DNA of 64,000 nt from Sympetrum striolatum (GCA_947579665.1 OX388350.1:87997152-88061151); one strand, 5' to 3'; positions 25,130 through 38,775 are shown, numbered from the stretch's first letter. Numbers and translations: made by a program. The notes: generated by a model not told the origin, from the sequence alone.

Positions 25130-27499
25130 TCAGTCGTCTTTTCTTTTGAGGGCCTTTAATAATCTTTGTATCCTCATTCGGAAAGCTGTATCTTTAATTA
25201 TTCTTTTTTCCGATATATCTTCCAGCACGCATATAAGTTCCGTTATATCGAGGAACATATCATTCGCCTTTTTTGAAGGTTCGGGACTACCTTTTACTTC
25301 CGTCAAATATTTCTTTAATTTTGTAAACGGAATCGATATGCGTCTGCCTTTTGCATAATATATAGACTCTATCTTCTGCAAAATTTCTTCATCGCCTTCT
25401 TCGGGTTTTTCCTTTTTAGAATTATTTCCTCTCTTCTTTTGCGGAGAATTTCTCGGTGATATCCGTGAATCGTCATTTGCCTGTTTTCGTTTTCTTGATT
25501 CGTCGTCCTTAGATGTACACTCTGTCATTTCTTCCTCCTGGCTCTGCAATTCTTCATCCTGATTTAATTCTGTACTTTCGGTTAATTCTTCGATGTCCAT
25601 GTCTTTCGTTCGTTCATTCTCAGCTGTTGTTATTGTTGTTGTTGTTGTTGTGTCTGTTGTCCCTTTATTTTCGCTGGCCTTATTCGGAATGTTTGTTTCT
25701 TCTGCGTTATCTGGTGGAAGAGGAGAGGCAAGGTCAGGAACGGGTGTATTATTCTTCTGAGAGGATTCCTCAGAAAGAAGGACGGTAGGTACGGGAGTGG
25801 AGAGGGGAGGTTGGTCTTCGAGGATAGGTGTGTGTGTTTGTTTCGATTGGGAGGTAGTTATGAGTGACTCAGAGATGCCCGTTTCAGTTAAATTAATGCT
25901 CCTCTCCTTAGTGACCGTATTCGAGCTTGAAGGGATGGAAGGGGTGTTGAACTGGGAGGGGTGAGGGGATTGAGAGGTCGGGTTTTGTGGCGCAGCACTG
26001 GAAGAGGGTATGGGAAATGGGGGTGAAAAAGTCTCCGCCGTCGATGGAGTTTCGTTTAGCGGGCATGCGTTTGCGTAATGCCCTTCTTTTTTACATCGAT
26101 AACACCTAGCTTCGTCCAAATTGAAGAAGATTCGGAGGGGTACGTTATCCATCTCTACGAGAAGAGAGTCCGGTACAGGGGCTCCTTGTCTTCTTACAAT
26201 GAAGCACTGCCTCCTCCAACTCTGTATGTGCATCAAGTCTGGCCTTTTCATTCCCACAGGGAGAGTCGTAACCGGACTTACGACTCGTCCTATTTGACTT
26301 AGGATTTCGTGTAAGTCTTGTGGTGGAAAAAAAGGTGGAATGTTAGATATCACTAAACGTTCAACCTTTTGCGATAGGCGACTTGCGATCACAAAACTAT
26401 TTTTTATATTTATACCACCATGGTTTTCCATAAAATCCGCGAGGATGTCCTCCGTTTTTAAATGTATACATATTCTATTGTTCGACAGCCTTGTCGCGTG
26501 CGTGATATTTTTTCCACCGTCCACCACATCGGCCAGTGCTATAATGTAATCGGCTAATGGAGTATCAGGGAGCGCTTTGAATATTACCCCTGTTTTTCTT
26601 GTTGGGCCATTTGTTAGCGCTTTGATCTTTTTGACTGCGGAATCGAACCTTAAATTATTATGGATACGTGGATTGGCATGGATGTTTTCCGTTTCGTTTC
26701 GTTGTCCTCCCGTTATTCCTGCGTAAGTTGGTCGTTGGGATGAGGATAGATCACGCTGGGTGGTCCTCACTTCTGCATCGGCGTCCTTTGGGAGTTGATG
26801 TAGGATTGGGACCGATGTAGTTGCCCGTTTTGGAAGTCGGGAGTGGTGGTCTCTATGCACCGTTTCTATGCTAGGCCCTTGGGAGCCGTCTTCGATAAAC
26901 GGGAGAGGAAACGTGACTTTTTGACTGGTTGAGGAACGAGAAACACTGAACTTATCGGATTCCTTCGCATTTGTGGAATGAATGGAATTGCCTTGCGCTG
27001 AGATATGGGTTATAGTTTGAGCGGTCTTGGTAGGGTAGGATACAGTTGTCTGAGTATTTAAAGCGGTATTTAGGTCGGTATTTGGGGTGAGGAAATCCCT
27101 AAATGATGAAAACTGAGTTTGAGAAGAAATGGGCCCGTCATTTTCTATCTCGTGCGTGTCCTCATTTTGCCTATCCTGTATCGTACTAACATTATTATTT
27201 ACGAAATTATATTGCGCGTATTGGTCTAACTGGGAGTCCTCATGTATGGTGGGTGCCGTTGTGGTTGCAGTGAAAACACCGTTCACTCTCTTGAGTATCG
27301 TTTTTTCACTAACTTCGAAGTTATCGTTGTTTTTGAGGCGGTTTAGGCTTCCTAGATTTTGCTTTGAAGGTGAGAGGGGATGCACAGATTGCGTTGAACT
27401 TGCAGATAGAGAATTAGTAATCTGGGGAGATGATGAGATGCTGGTTTCTGAGGTGGAAGAAGAAGAAACGGTAGAGTATGATGAGATTGAGGGTAGCAC
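25130..27499 (-). CDS. Retrotransposon A ORF1: RNA-binding/chaperone-type protein with CCHC knuckle
   Basis: About 789 codons. A Ser/Thr-rich N-terminal third (SSSSTSETSISSSP) precedes a folded middle region (KTGVIFKALPDTPLADYI through the PPFFPPQDLHEILSQIG segment). A single zinc knuckle CYRCKKEGHYANACP lies at about 467-480. Then come a low-complexity acidic/Thr region, an NLS-like KRKQANDDSRISPRNSPQKK and a C-terminal helix (FRMRIQRLLKALKRK). It probably coats element RNA in the RNP. The start is unresolved: 27499 is a GTG. The frame is open further upstream to a TAG at 27635-27637, and I see no ATG in that stretch; the first in-frame ATG I noticed is deep inside the protein. The same architecture is seen in element B. 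Confidence 0.88.
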   Translation of the reverse strand: MLPSISSYSTVSSSSTSETSISSSPQITNSLSASSTQSVHPLSPSKQNLGSLNRLKNNDNFEVSEKTILKRVNGVFTATTTAPTIHEDSQLDQYAQYNFVNNNVSTIQDRQNEDTHEIENDGPISSQTQFSSFRDFLTPNTDLNTALNTQTTVSYPTKTAQTITHISAQGNSIHSTNAKESDKFSVSRSSTSQKVTFPLPFIEDGSQGPSIETVHRDHHSRLPKRATTSVPILHQLPKDADAEVRTTQRDLSSSQRPTYAGITGGQRNETENIHANPRIHNNLRFDSAVKKIKALTNGPTRKTGVIFKALPDTPLADYIIALADVVDGGKNITHATRLSNNRICIHLKTEDILADFMENHGGINIKNSFVIASRLSQKVERLVISNIPPFFPPQDLHEILSQIGRVVSPVTTLPVGMKRPDLMHIQSWRRQCFIVRRQGAPVPDSLLVEMDNVPLRIFFNLDEARCYRCKKEGHYANACPLNETPSTAETFSPPFPIPSSSAAPQNPTSQSPHPSQFNTPSIPSSSNTVTKERSINLTETGISESLITTSQSKQTHTPILEDQPPLSTPVPTVLLSEESSQKNNTPVPDLASPLPPDNAEETNIPNKASENKGTTDTTTTTTITTAENERTKDMDIEELTESTELNQDEELQSQEEEMTECTSKDDESRKRKQANDDSRISPRNSPQKKRGNNSKKEKPEEGDEEILQKIESIYYAKGRRISIPFTKLKKYLTEVKGSPEPSKKANDMFLDITELICVLEDISEKRIIKDTAFRMRIQRLLKALKRKDD

Positions 27500-28584
<1,085 letters not shown>

Positions 28585-28799
28585 TGCCAGATAGGGAAGT
28601 GAAAACGATTCCAAATCTGGCGTAGGTCTTGGGGGCTGAGGCTTGGGGCCCGACACTCCCTTTGACCATCCTCTACCTTGACCGGTACGCAAAGTCCAGA
28701 TCCAACTCCAGAACTTATCAATCAACATAAGTCCCATCCACTCTTTACCGGCCAGCCTTGTTCCCACACCCTAACACACTCCCAAACCCCCTCTCTAAC

Positions 28800-28902
28800 C
28801 ACATCCCAACCCACATCCCAACCCGCACCCTAACCCATACCCTAACCCACACCCATACCCTAACCCACACCCATACCCTAACCCACACCCATACCCTAAC
28901 CC
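28800..28902 (-). repeat. 18-bp minisatellite with TTAGGG-like core in element B 3' region
   Basis: About four units of ccctaacccacacccata (plus strand) follow degenerate CCCTAACCCAC units and lead into an imperfect (TG)n. On the element's sense strand each unit carries TTAGGG. It is interstitial and part of the element's 3' end, not a telomere. Confidence 0.75.
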
Positions 28903-29409
28903 AATGTGTGTGTGTGTGTATGCGTGTGCGTGTGTGCGTGTATGTGTGTATATTTATTCCACGTAGAGCCCCACGCCATATCCTCAGCACCAAACTAAAA
29001 ACGGGGCCCAGGCCGCCCCACCAAACGCCTAACACCCTGTGCCCTCTATCGAGGGGTGCACGAGTAAGAGGAGGCGGTGTCCCGCCACCCGAACTGAAGC
29101 CCCGGCCTAGCCGGCGGCATCGCCCTCGATGGCCCTCTATCGAGGGAGAGTGCGTGAATGCGGGTGCGTGGGTTTGCGTTGGTCTGCGTGTACAAAAGGA
29201 TGCTCCTCGCGTTAATAAAGCCTTCATCAAGGGTCTGACACGCTGGGGTCTAACTGCTCCTCACCTTGCAGAGCTTTGCGTCGGTGAAATAACGTGCATC
29301 AAGCGGCGACAAAAGTAAATTACACGTCGCCACTCCATGACGCGGTAACAATAAATAAATAAATAAATAAATAGATAAAAAGATAAAGGATAAAAGGTTT
29401 AAAAAGGGG

Positions 29410-32400
29410 TCAGTTTAAGTGAAGGAGTGGGCAATCCTCCTTCAGCTCTCCCGTTTGGGAATCGATCAGGAAATTTTTTTGGGTCCACACGCCGAGCATC
29501 TCCCCGCTGCAGCATGCCTCGGCGTGGTCTCTTTCTAATTTCAACCTTTTCCGGAGGGCCCTCGAAAACGCCTCCGCGTAGGCGACGTCTCTCGTCCGCC
29601 CCCGGAAAAAGGCGTCTAGCTGTCTCCTAATTTCTCCCTTCGCCAACGAAAGGAGAAAGTTGGCGAGCCTGGTACCTGGGGACCCTCTCTCCAGGATTCC
29701 CCCATATATTTCCTTCACGAGGACCTCCCTTTTCCCCGTCAGGTTCTTTGTGGCCCCAACGACCGCGCTCCACAGCGGCCTCGTCTTCGGACAGACGTAT
29801 GCCAGGTGCCAGGCCGTGCCGACGACTCCCGGGCACCAAGGGCAGTCGTCTTTTTCTCTTATCCCGGTCTTCCTGAGAAAGGGGCAGTCCGCCCACGCGC
29901 CATGAGCCAGGCGCCATGCCGCGTCCCCATCATGCCCCAGGGTGGGGTGCGATCGGAGGGATCTCCACCTGATCTCCTCCCTCGGCTCACGACCCGAGAG
30001 TGGCCAGATCTCGTTGTTTCTTCTGTACAGAACTTCTTTGTATACGGCCCTTTTGGGGATCGGAAGATCCATCCTCCTCCCGAGCCTCGCGCTGGAGAAG
30101 ACATAAACTCCCGCGCCCTCTCTCTCCGGCCCCATCGACCGCCACGCCCTGACTAGCGCGCGGCGAAAGCCGGAGAGCCGGCGCGACCCCGTGCCACGAT
30201 CGAAAGCGTCCCTCCACGGACGCCCCCCCGTCGCGCGCCCGAAGCCCGCGGCCGCGAGCAGCCTCCACGGCTCCGCTGCTGCCTCCTCTGAAAGGAGGAG
30301 CCTCTGTGCGGCGTTGAATCGAAATCCGAGGATCTTAACCCCAACGTCGACGAGCCCGAGTCCTCCCTCTCGAACCGGCGCCGTCGCCACCTTCTTCTTC
30401 ACCCAGTGCTTTCTACCCAACCAAATGGCATCCACCAGCAGCCTCTGGATCCTTGAAGAAAATGAGGGTGAAGGCTGAAAGGTCTGGAGGGTGTGCCATA
30501 TCTTGGGCGCGACGAACTGATTCGCCACGCACACCCTCCCCCTCAACGACATCGGGCTCATTCTTGGCTTCCAACTCCTGAGGGCCGTCTCGATCGTTTC
30601 GACCATCTCTTTCTCAAGAACCTCCCTTTCCGGATCTTCGTCGTTGAAGATCTTTCGGCCTAGGTATTTGCCGTGTTCCGAATTCCATCTTATTTCGAGG
30701 GGAGAGTCCTGCCTGCCTCTCCACCTGCCGACCCACAGCCCCACCGTCTTCTCTGCGTTTATCTTGGCCCCCGAAGACCGAGCGTAGAGGTCGTACGCCG
30801 GAAAAACCCGCCTTAAATCCTCCTCCTCCGATGCGAACACCGTCACGTCGTCCGCATAGACGCTGACGGCTATCCGCGTCTCCGGGTGGCGGGGGATAGA
30901 GGCACCGCTGAGCCTCGCTTTGAGGACCCGAACGAGGGGCTCGAAGGCGAGGGTGTACAGTTGTCCGGAAAGTGGACATCCCTGCCTTATTCCCCTTCGG
31001 AAAGGGATAGGGGGCGTAAGAGAGGACCCGACTCGGACCATGCATACGGCGTCCCGGTAAAGCGTCCGCAGCATGCCGATCAGTCGGTCCCCGAAACCCA
31101 TTCTTTCTAAAATCTTGATCAAATAAGAGTGGCCGACTCGATCGAAGGCTTTCGACTGGTCCAAGGAGAGCACCGCCAGAGGCGTATCCTCGGCGTTCGC
31201 CGATCTCACCATGTCCCGCACAGTGGAGATGGCGTCAAAAATGCTTCTCCCCGGAACGCAGTACGACTGCTCGACGGATATGACAGATGCTATTACTCTG
31301 CTGACCCTCATCGATAATAATTTTGCCATTATTTTGTAATCCGTGTTGGTGATCGACACGGGCCTCCAACCATCGATCGTTCTGCCCCCCCCGCTCTTCG
31401 GGACGAGGGCGATGACGGACGACCTGCTGGTTCTGGGAAGGCTTCCCCTCCGAAAGCTCTCCCGCACCATGTCCCCGAACAGGCCCTCGAGGACGTCCCA
31501 GAAGGCGATGTAGAATTCCGGGGTCAGTCCGTCTGACCCCGGGGTCTTGTTTCTATTAAGCTTCTTAAGTGCCTCCAGCATCTCGTCCTCCGAAACCTCC
31601 ACGTTCAGCAAGGCCCTTTCGTCCTCACAGACGCTGTCGAGGGCTTCGAAGAGGAGGGCTTCGTCCTCTTCACTTGTTAGAGGCTCCGCGTCTTTTGGGT
31701 CGAAAATTTCGCCAAAATAGGCGGAAACGTGCATTCTTATCGCCGCAAGGTCCTCCTCCCATCGACCGTCGATCTCCAGGCCCTCCAGCGGTCTCGGAAC
31801 GACGCGCGTGTACCACTTCGCTACGTGAGGAGCCAGCGGGTCGTCGTTGACGATTATATTCTCCCACCCCATCCTCGCCACGATAGCCTTAGCCCGCTGT
31901 AGTTGAATTCCTTCCTCTATGGCTTCCCTCTGCTGCCGTCTGAGTCTCCTCACGTAGTCGACCGTTCTCTCCTTCACTTCAAACTTTAGGGTCTCCCACT
32001 TCGATACCGGGTCTCCCAAACAACGTAGATCGTTGATCGCCGCGATGAGCGTCTTTATGTTTTGAACGTACTCCTCGTTGCGCAGCAACCCATTGTCGAA
32101 CCTCCAGTACGGAGGTCGAGGGATCACTCTTGGCAACGAAAGAGTGGCTGCCACCCCTCTATGGTCGGTAAACGACGGCACCGTCCTCATATTTTTTACG
32201 GCTGAGAGGCTCCCGCCGGACACGTATAAGCGGTCCAGCCTCGAGCGCACGTTTCCACCCTCCGCTCCGTGAAAGGTGAAACCCTCCTCTCCCCTCCTCG
32301 TCTCCACCCACGGGTCCACCAGCTCCATGTCCTCCACCAAACTCCGGAGCGCGTTGGCGACCCGGGGATGTCTCTCCCTCCCAGAGGATCTGTCCCTCCC

Positions 32401-32856
32401 GGGGTCCAAAGTGACGTTAAAATCTCCCCCTAATATAGTCACTCTCGGTCCTCTGCGCTGCTGCCTCGTCGCTTCTAGGTGTTCTCTCAGCCGATCGATG
32501 ACAGTCAGCGCCTCATGCTGCTCGTGCGGTCCGTAAAATGACACGAAGTCGAGCGTCACACCCCCCAGGCCGACGGTCACACCCAAGGCGTGCCCGTCGC
32601 TAATCACGACGGGCGGGCGCGCACCGCCGCACACGGATCTGTGCACCGCGACCGCCGTTCCTGTGTGAGGCGTGGAGAGGGGAGAGAAGAAAAACTCGTA
32701 CTGCGGCAGGGAGTCCATCGCAGGCGCGACGGTGTTGGTCTCCTGCAGCAGCACCACTTCCGGCCGATGGGCCTCCAAGAAGGCCGTCAGGTGTGCCCAC
32801 TTTAGAGTTCCCCTCACGGAGCGAACGTTTAGCGAGATTATTCTCAAATCTGTCAT
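29410..32856 (-). CDS. Retrotransposon B ORF2: endonuclease-reverse transcriptase (1148 aa)
   Basis: The true start is taken as the ATG at 32854-32856 (MTDLRIISLNVRS); the frame is open 27 bases further with a TTG only. APE endonuclease motifs: SLNVRS, LLQETNTV, GGDFNVTLDP, SRLDRLYV, SFTDHRG. RT motifs: NKTPGSDGLTPEFYIAFW, SLDQSKAFDRV, RRGIRQGCPLSGQLYTL and VYADDVTV near residue 670. The C-terminal knuckle CPWCPGVVGTAWHLAYVC is at about residue 1002-1019. No stop or frameshift is seen across about 3.4 kb, so it appears functional. It is colinear with ORF2 of element A but clearly diverged, and it is GC-rich with many CGN and GCN codons, unlike the AT-rich surroundings. Confidence 0.95.
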   Translation of the reverse strand: MTDLRIISLNVRSVRGTLKWAHLTAFLEAHRPEVVLLQETNTVAPAMDSLPQYEFFFSPLSTPHTGTAVAVHRSVCGGARPPVVISDGHALGVTVGLGGVTLDFVSFYGPHEQHEALTVIDRLREHLEATRQQRRGPRVTILGGDFNVTLDPGRDRSSGRERHPRVANALRSLVEDMELVDPWVETRRGEEGFTFHGAEGGNVRSRLDRLYVSGGSLSAVKNMRTVPSFTDHRGVAATLSLPRVIPRPPYWRFDNGLLRNEEYVQNIKTLIAAINDLRCLGDPVSKWETLKFEVKERTVDYVRRLRRQQREAIEEGIQLQRAKAIVARMGWENIIVNDDPLAPHVAKWYTRVVPRPLEGLEIDGRWEEDLAAIRMHVSAYFGEIFDPKDAEPLTSEEDEALLFEALDSVCEDERALLNVEVSEDEMLEALKKLNRNKTPGSDGLTPEFYIAFWDVLEGLFGDMVRESFRRGSLPRTSRSSVIALVPKSGGGRTIDGWRPVSITNTDYKIMAKLLSMRVSRVIASVISVEQSYCVPGRSIFDAISTVRDMVRSANAEDTPLAVLSLDQSKAFDRVGHSYLIKILERMGFGDRLIGMLRTLYRDAVCMVRVGSSLTPPIPFRRGIRQGCPLSGQLYTLAFEPLVRVLKARLSGASIPRHPETRIAVSVYADDVTVFASEEEDLRRVFPAYDLYARSSGAKINAEKTVGLWVGRWRGRQDSPLEIRWNSEHGKYLGRKIFNDEDPEREVLEKEMVETIETALRSWKPRMSPMSLRGRVCVANQFVAPKIWHTLQTFQPSPSFSSRIQRLLVDAIWLGRKHWVKKKVATAPVREGGLGLVDVGVKILGFRFNAAQRLLLSEEAAAEPWRLLAAAGFGRATGGRPWRDAFDRGTGSRRLSGFRRALVRAWRSMGPEREGAGVYVFSSARLGRRMDLPIPKRAVYKEVLYRRNNEIWPLSGREPREEIRWRSLRSHPTLGHDGDAAWRLAHGAWADCPFLRKTGIREKDDCPWCPGVVGTAWHLAYVCPKTRPLWSAVVGATKNLTGKREVLVKEIYGGILERGSPGTRLANFLLSLAKGEIRRQLDAFFRGRTRDVAYAEAFSRALRKRLKLERDHAEACCSGEMLGVWTQKNFLIDSQTGELKEDCPLLHLN

Positions 32857-33374
32857 ATCCGTCCTCGAGCAAGGACAATCCAATCAAGAAACGACGAGCA
32901 AACTATAAAAGGATCATAAAAAGCTGGAGCGTCGTACATATGATAAAAACAGACGTGCTTTAAACCACGCACTATGATGCGCGAATAAATAAATAAATAA
33001 ATAAATAAATTTATAAATTTATAAAAGCACGGACGAACACGAATAAATAAATAAATAGACAGACACACACTGGCCGAAGGCGGCGCAATAAAATCCCTAT
33101 TTAAAATTGCTCGTTTCATTAAAAGGATAAACAAGGGCACAAATCGGACACACACGATAAAAACATCCGAGGAATGGATGCATTTAAAACAAGGACAATA
33201 AATAAATATTAATAAATATTAATAAATAAATATAAATAAAAATATATACACGACACCGACCGACCGACCGACACCGACGAAGTAGATGCGTGTAATGGGC
33301 AAAAAATATTGATAAGGGCAATAGATATTTTCAAAATATGTAAATAAATAATGATGGTTATAAATATGACAAAA
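32857..33374. other. ORF1-ORF2 spacer of retrotransposon B
   Basis: Non-coding, rich in AAATAAAT runs (about 32985-33060 and 33200-33240) and with a short (CGAC)n run near 33260. It is much longer than the 109-bp spacer of element A. Nothing else recognised. Confidence 0.6.
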
Positions 33375-35188
33375 TTATGCATTGAAGATGTCGTCCTGTA
33401 GGGCGTGCTGGACCAACCTCTTGATCCTCATCTTCATTGCCCCCTGTTTTACGACTTTCTGCTTGTCGAGGGTGGCCAGGACTTTAAATGCTTCGATGGG
33501 TTCACTGAAATTTTCTTTTAAGGCGGCGATCCTGTCCGTCCTCCCCTTTACGTCTCGCAAGAATTTACTTAGGGATAAAAAAGATATGTTTGTGAACCCG
33601 GGATTTTTTGTGTAATAATCCGCTATTTGTTTAAGCCCCTCGTCATCCGGGCGCATTTCTTTGGTTATTTTCGGATTCTTTTCTTTCCTTTGCACTTGAC
33701 CGAGGAGGTTATCTTCTGGGGTTCCCGTGTGTGTTTTCCTCTTTTGAGAGGCCGAGAGCTCGAGGCTCTCAATCGCGACTGATGGTGGCGAATCCATGGC
33801 AAGAGGGGCAAGGAGTTTAGCCGTTTGCGAGTCGACCAGATTGATTTCCTCAGGAGTAATATCTGTCTCGGGAGGAGTTTTGCCCTCCTCTGATGATAGT
33901 GCACCGGACTGAGTGGTCGCGGAAACAACGGGGACAGAGGTACTCGTGGAGGAACTCAGATCATCAGAGGTAGAGGGAGCATTGGTGGTGGCTAGCGGGA
34001 CGCCATCCGTTGACGGTACGGTTTTTGGTATTTGTTTCGAGGTGGCGTTTGATTTTGGGCATGTGTTGGCTGCGTGGCCGTCCTCCCCGCACTGGAAACA
34101 CCTACCGTCGTCAACTCTTAAGAATACCCGGTAAGGGGTGTCCCCAACGTCGACGACGAAGGAGTCGGGCATCCTGATCCCTTCCCTGATGACCATATGT
34201 ACCATCCTCCTCCATGAGGAGACGTGAGTAAAGTCATCGACTCTAATGCCGGATGTCAGGGGATAAATCGGCGACACTATTCTTCCGGCCTCGCTTAGTA
34301 TCTCGAGTAAGTCTTTGTTAGAGACCTCGGGCGGGATGTTGCTCAGAAAAACTTTTTTAGCCGCGGTCACCATGCGGCGTGCCGCGACCCATGTGTTGTT
34401 TATCTCGACACCGCCGAAGTCGGAGATAAATGTGTCGACCAGTGCCTCGCTCGCGAGGTAGATACAAATTCTATTCTGGGAGAGCCGCGTGGCATGCGTG
34501 ATTTTACTCCCGCCCCCTATTTTACTAGCAACCGCGAAGACATATTGGTGAACTGGGGTGTCCGGCAAACCTTGCATTATAATACCCCTTTTTCGGTTAG
34601 GACCGGTCAGCACCGGCGTTACCCTTCGACGCGTGAAAGAAAAAGTCCCGTTGGGACTCTCGTGTGTAGGTGTGCGTGCGTAATTTCCAAGAGATTCCCC
34701 TCGAACCCGCTGCGCGTATGTGCCGAGAGGAGGGGCTGTAGGCGCTGGCGGGGAAGGAATGGACGGTAACGTAGTAGAATCTGAAATGGATTTTGACGAA
34801 GCCAAAGTGGAAGGGGAAACGACAAGAGAGTGCCCCGGGGTGGATGGAGGGGCGGTAGGGGGGGCGACCAGCTCTGAGGTAGAGGGAGGAGAGGAGACGT
34901 GCGCCGAGTCTCCTGCGTCGCTACGTAGGGGTGGTAGCTGAACAGGTCTGCGTATGGGAGGGGGAGCTGGCGTGGAGGTAGGGGATACTGGCCTAGAAGT
35001 AGGGGAGGCAGGTCGAGGGACGGGGGAGGTAGGCCTCGAGGTATGGGAGGACGAGCTTTACCAGACAATTGAGAAGCGGGCGTAGATAGAATTGATTTAT
35101 AGGTCAATTTCTGCGAATTACACTGACTACTTCCAGATAAATCCATCTCTGAGGATGAAGGCGACACTGTAGGTGAAGCCACGTCCAT
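33375..35188 (-). CDS. Retrotransposon B ORF1, CCHC knuckle protein with one frameshift
   Basis: The ATG at 35186-35188 (MDVASPTVS) opens a Ser-rich N-terminus that reads to about 35056 (SGKA). There the frame must shift by one base to continue into a repetitive TSRPTSP...TSTPAPPP stretch and the main frame. The main frame holds a conserved middle domain (KRGIIMQGLPDTPVHQY...LSNIPPEVSNKDLLEILSEAG), a zinc knuckle CFQCGEDGHAANTCP and a C-terminal RMKIKRLVQHALQ helix. The main frame has a TAA immediately upstream of the shift point, so the shift is genuine in this sequence. It could be a real indel, an assembly error or, less likely, programmed frameshifting. The protein likely coats element RNA. 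Confidence 0.82.
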
Positions 35189-36694
<1,506 letters not shown>

Positions 36695-36703
36695 CCTTTA
36701 AAG

Positions 36704-37012
36704 CAGGGTCTCCCAAACTATGTTCCGCGGAACACCGGTGTTCCACTGAACCTGAATAGGTGTTCTGCAACAATTTGGAGTGTCAATGGTGAATTGGAGA
36801 ATAAAAGACATTAAATGCTTCATTGATTCATAGTTTAAGTTTTTATTACAATATTATAGTTTTATATTTAAAAATAATTACCAAATAAATAATTTGTTGT
36901 AATTAATTGATTTTTCTTATTACAAGTAAAATACCTAACTTAAAAATAAGCTTAGTGCTCCGTTAAACTTCCCAGGTTTGGTTCCATTGCAGAAAAAGTT
37001 TGGGAAACCCTG
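36704..37012. mobile_element. hAT-type MITE (309 bp)
   Basis: Inverted termini CAGGGTCTCCCAAACT and (right end, reverse complement) CAGGGTTTCCCAAACT, 15 of 16 matching. The flanks ctttaaag and gttttagg may be a degraded 8-bp duplication. CAGGG ends and this length are typical of non-autonomous hAT elements. No coding content. Confidence 0.75.
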
Positions 37013-37262
37013 GTTTTAGGCATTCAACATCTTCTGTCTTTGTCTTCCCCTCTTTTTTTCCCTTCAATTTTAGCCTCAATTAATTACTTCAGTAATCAAT
37101 CAATCAATTACTTTAACGCACCAATTTCCTTAATTACTTAAAGTAAAGAAACCATCTTCAATAGTGAAGATGTGGTCTCATCCGTTCATATTTGGCTCAT
37201 CTGCCAGATTTAATATAATCTGCACCTGAACAATTTAAATGCAGGCTTCCGTTTAAAAGATA

Positions 37263-37859
37263 CAGTAGAGGATCGGTTATCCGAACATCCAAACAACAAA
37301 CATTGCACGATAGATATGCAGTAATTTTGAACGCCACTGCTACGTGTCTTTTGCGCCAATCTTTTGAAGGTGTGATCCAGTAAGTATTTATATTAATTGA
37401 CCTTCTAAATGGATAAAAATAAGAAGAAAATGTGTCCAACATCTACTTCAAGTGGTGGGAAAGAGAAAAAGACAGGTGCTGACGTTACAGCAAAAAGTGG
37501 ACATAATAAATAAACTTGGCCATGGTGTCATTTCATCCAATCTTCAGCAGGAATACGATATTAGTAGGAAAACTATGTATGATATAAAATCACAGAAGTA
37601 CCAAATTCTTCAATTTGTTGCAGAATCTGACTCAATGGTAGTCATTTCAAAAAGAAAACCCTTACTGGGACAGTCATGAATAGTTTTCTTTAAATAAAAT
37701 TTTTCAATAATATTTATGTGCATTATCGTCACTTATTTTGTACTGTCAAAGCCTTTTTTTCAGTTCCTTTTTCTCATTCAGGTTAAAATACCTATTATCT
37801 GAACATATCCTTAATGCGAATCAACCTCCTGAATAGTTTGGATAAACGATCCTCTCCTG
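37263..37859 (+). mobile_element. Internally deleted Tigger/pogo element (597 bp)
   Basis: Ends CAGTAGAGGATCGGTTATCC and (right end, reverse complement) CAGGAGAGGATCGTTTATCC, each next to TA (37261-37262 and 37860-37861), the TA duplication of pogo/Tc1-type elements. It retains only the DNA-binding N-terminus of the transposase. Confidence 0.82.
37452..37679 (+). pseudogene. CENP-B/pogo-type N-terminal HTH of a Tigger transposase
   Basis: 75 codons. GKRKRQVLTLQQKVDIINKL is the start of the CENP-B N-terminal helix-turn-helix, followed by SSNLQQEYDISRKTMYDIKS. After a few more residues the frame runs through a deletion junction (KRKPLLGQS) to a stop. The catalytic DDE domain is missing, so it could at most bind DNA. 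Confidence 0.75.
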
Positions 37860-38047
37860 TATAATTGATTGCACAGTTGTATTCTGAATGATTTTTCAAT
37901 TTTTTATAATCCAAAAGAGGTAATTTGGTAAATAGATAAGCTTAGTTATGCGAGTTTTGAGTCAGATCCGAATAACCTTAGTCAATGCTTGCAGCATCAA
38001 TTTTGCCCTCATTAAATTACAGTTATTCTTATTATCATCTGTTGCAG

Positions 38048-38122
38048 GATTTCATTGTGAAGGCCTTTCCCATTCAGGCTGTTGATCATACGGGAAATTT
38101 AGATCCGCTTGCTGACTCAGAG
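38048..38122 (+). CDS. Candidate exon 3 of the ZAD zinc-finger gene
   Basis: A 75-nt, phase-0 open segment between an acceptor (ctgttgcag) and a donor (GAG|gtaact). It encodes DFIVKAFPIQAVDHTGNLDP plus LADSE. The same theme (FIV-AFP--A) recurs in the candidate exon at 50840, pointing to exon duplication. Phase agrees with the ZAD exons and the terminal finger exon. This would be part of the linker between ZAD and fingers. The short length keeps confidence moderate. Confidence 0.6.
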
Positions 38123-38289
38123 GTAACTTTCATTTCCTAATATTATTTTGCTGTGCTGAATATCATTACTGACTTTAATGCTATTTCAAAATCTGCATAC
38201 TAAGATTATGTAAAAAAATCTGATGTGGCAAACACACGACTTTCTCCATATTTATTGAAAACAGATGCCTATGCCGGTAATAAATAAAT

Positions 38290-38775
38290 TATTCCAAAAC
38301 AATGAGTGTTACAGGACAATGTTTCATACAAGAGTTGTAATAAAATACGTTATCTATAACTTTGGTACATAATTGTATACACCTACATTGGATTCTGACA
38401 GAGATATGTATGAAAAACTTCAATTTCTGGATAAACAACAACTTCCAGTTAACCATTATTCAAGAATAACTCCTAAATAATCAGTGTTACAAAAAAATGT
38501 ATCAAAGAAAAGTTGTAGTAAAATACATTATCTATAACTTTGGTACATAATTATATATACCTACATTGCATTCTGACAGAGATATGTATGAAAAACTTTA
38601 ATTTCTGGATAAACAACAACTTCCGGTTATCCATTATTGAAGAATGACTCCTAAACAACCAGTGTAAGGAAGAAATGTTTCAAACAAAAGTTGTAGTAAA
38701 GTAAATTATCTATAAATTTTGTATGTATTTGTATATATCTACATTGCATTCTGACAGAGATATTAAAGAAACAAA
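38290..38775. repeat. ~178-bp tandem repeat, about 2.7 copies
   Basis: Successive units start near 38298, 38475 and 38654 with 'a-caa-cagtgtta', share 'gttgtaataaaatac..tatctataactttggta', 'ctacattg-attctgacagagatat' and 'ctggataaacaacaacttcc'. AT-rich and non-coding. Confidence 0.85.

Noticed and set aside
28800..28902. Interstitial telomere
   Set aside because: The units are 18 bp, not TTAGG or TTAGGG tandem, and belong to the 3' region of element B.
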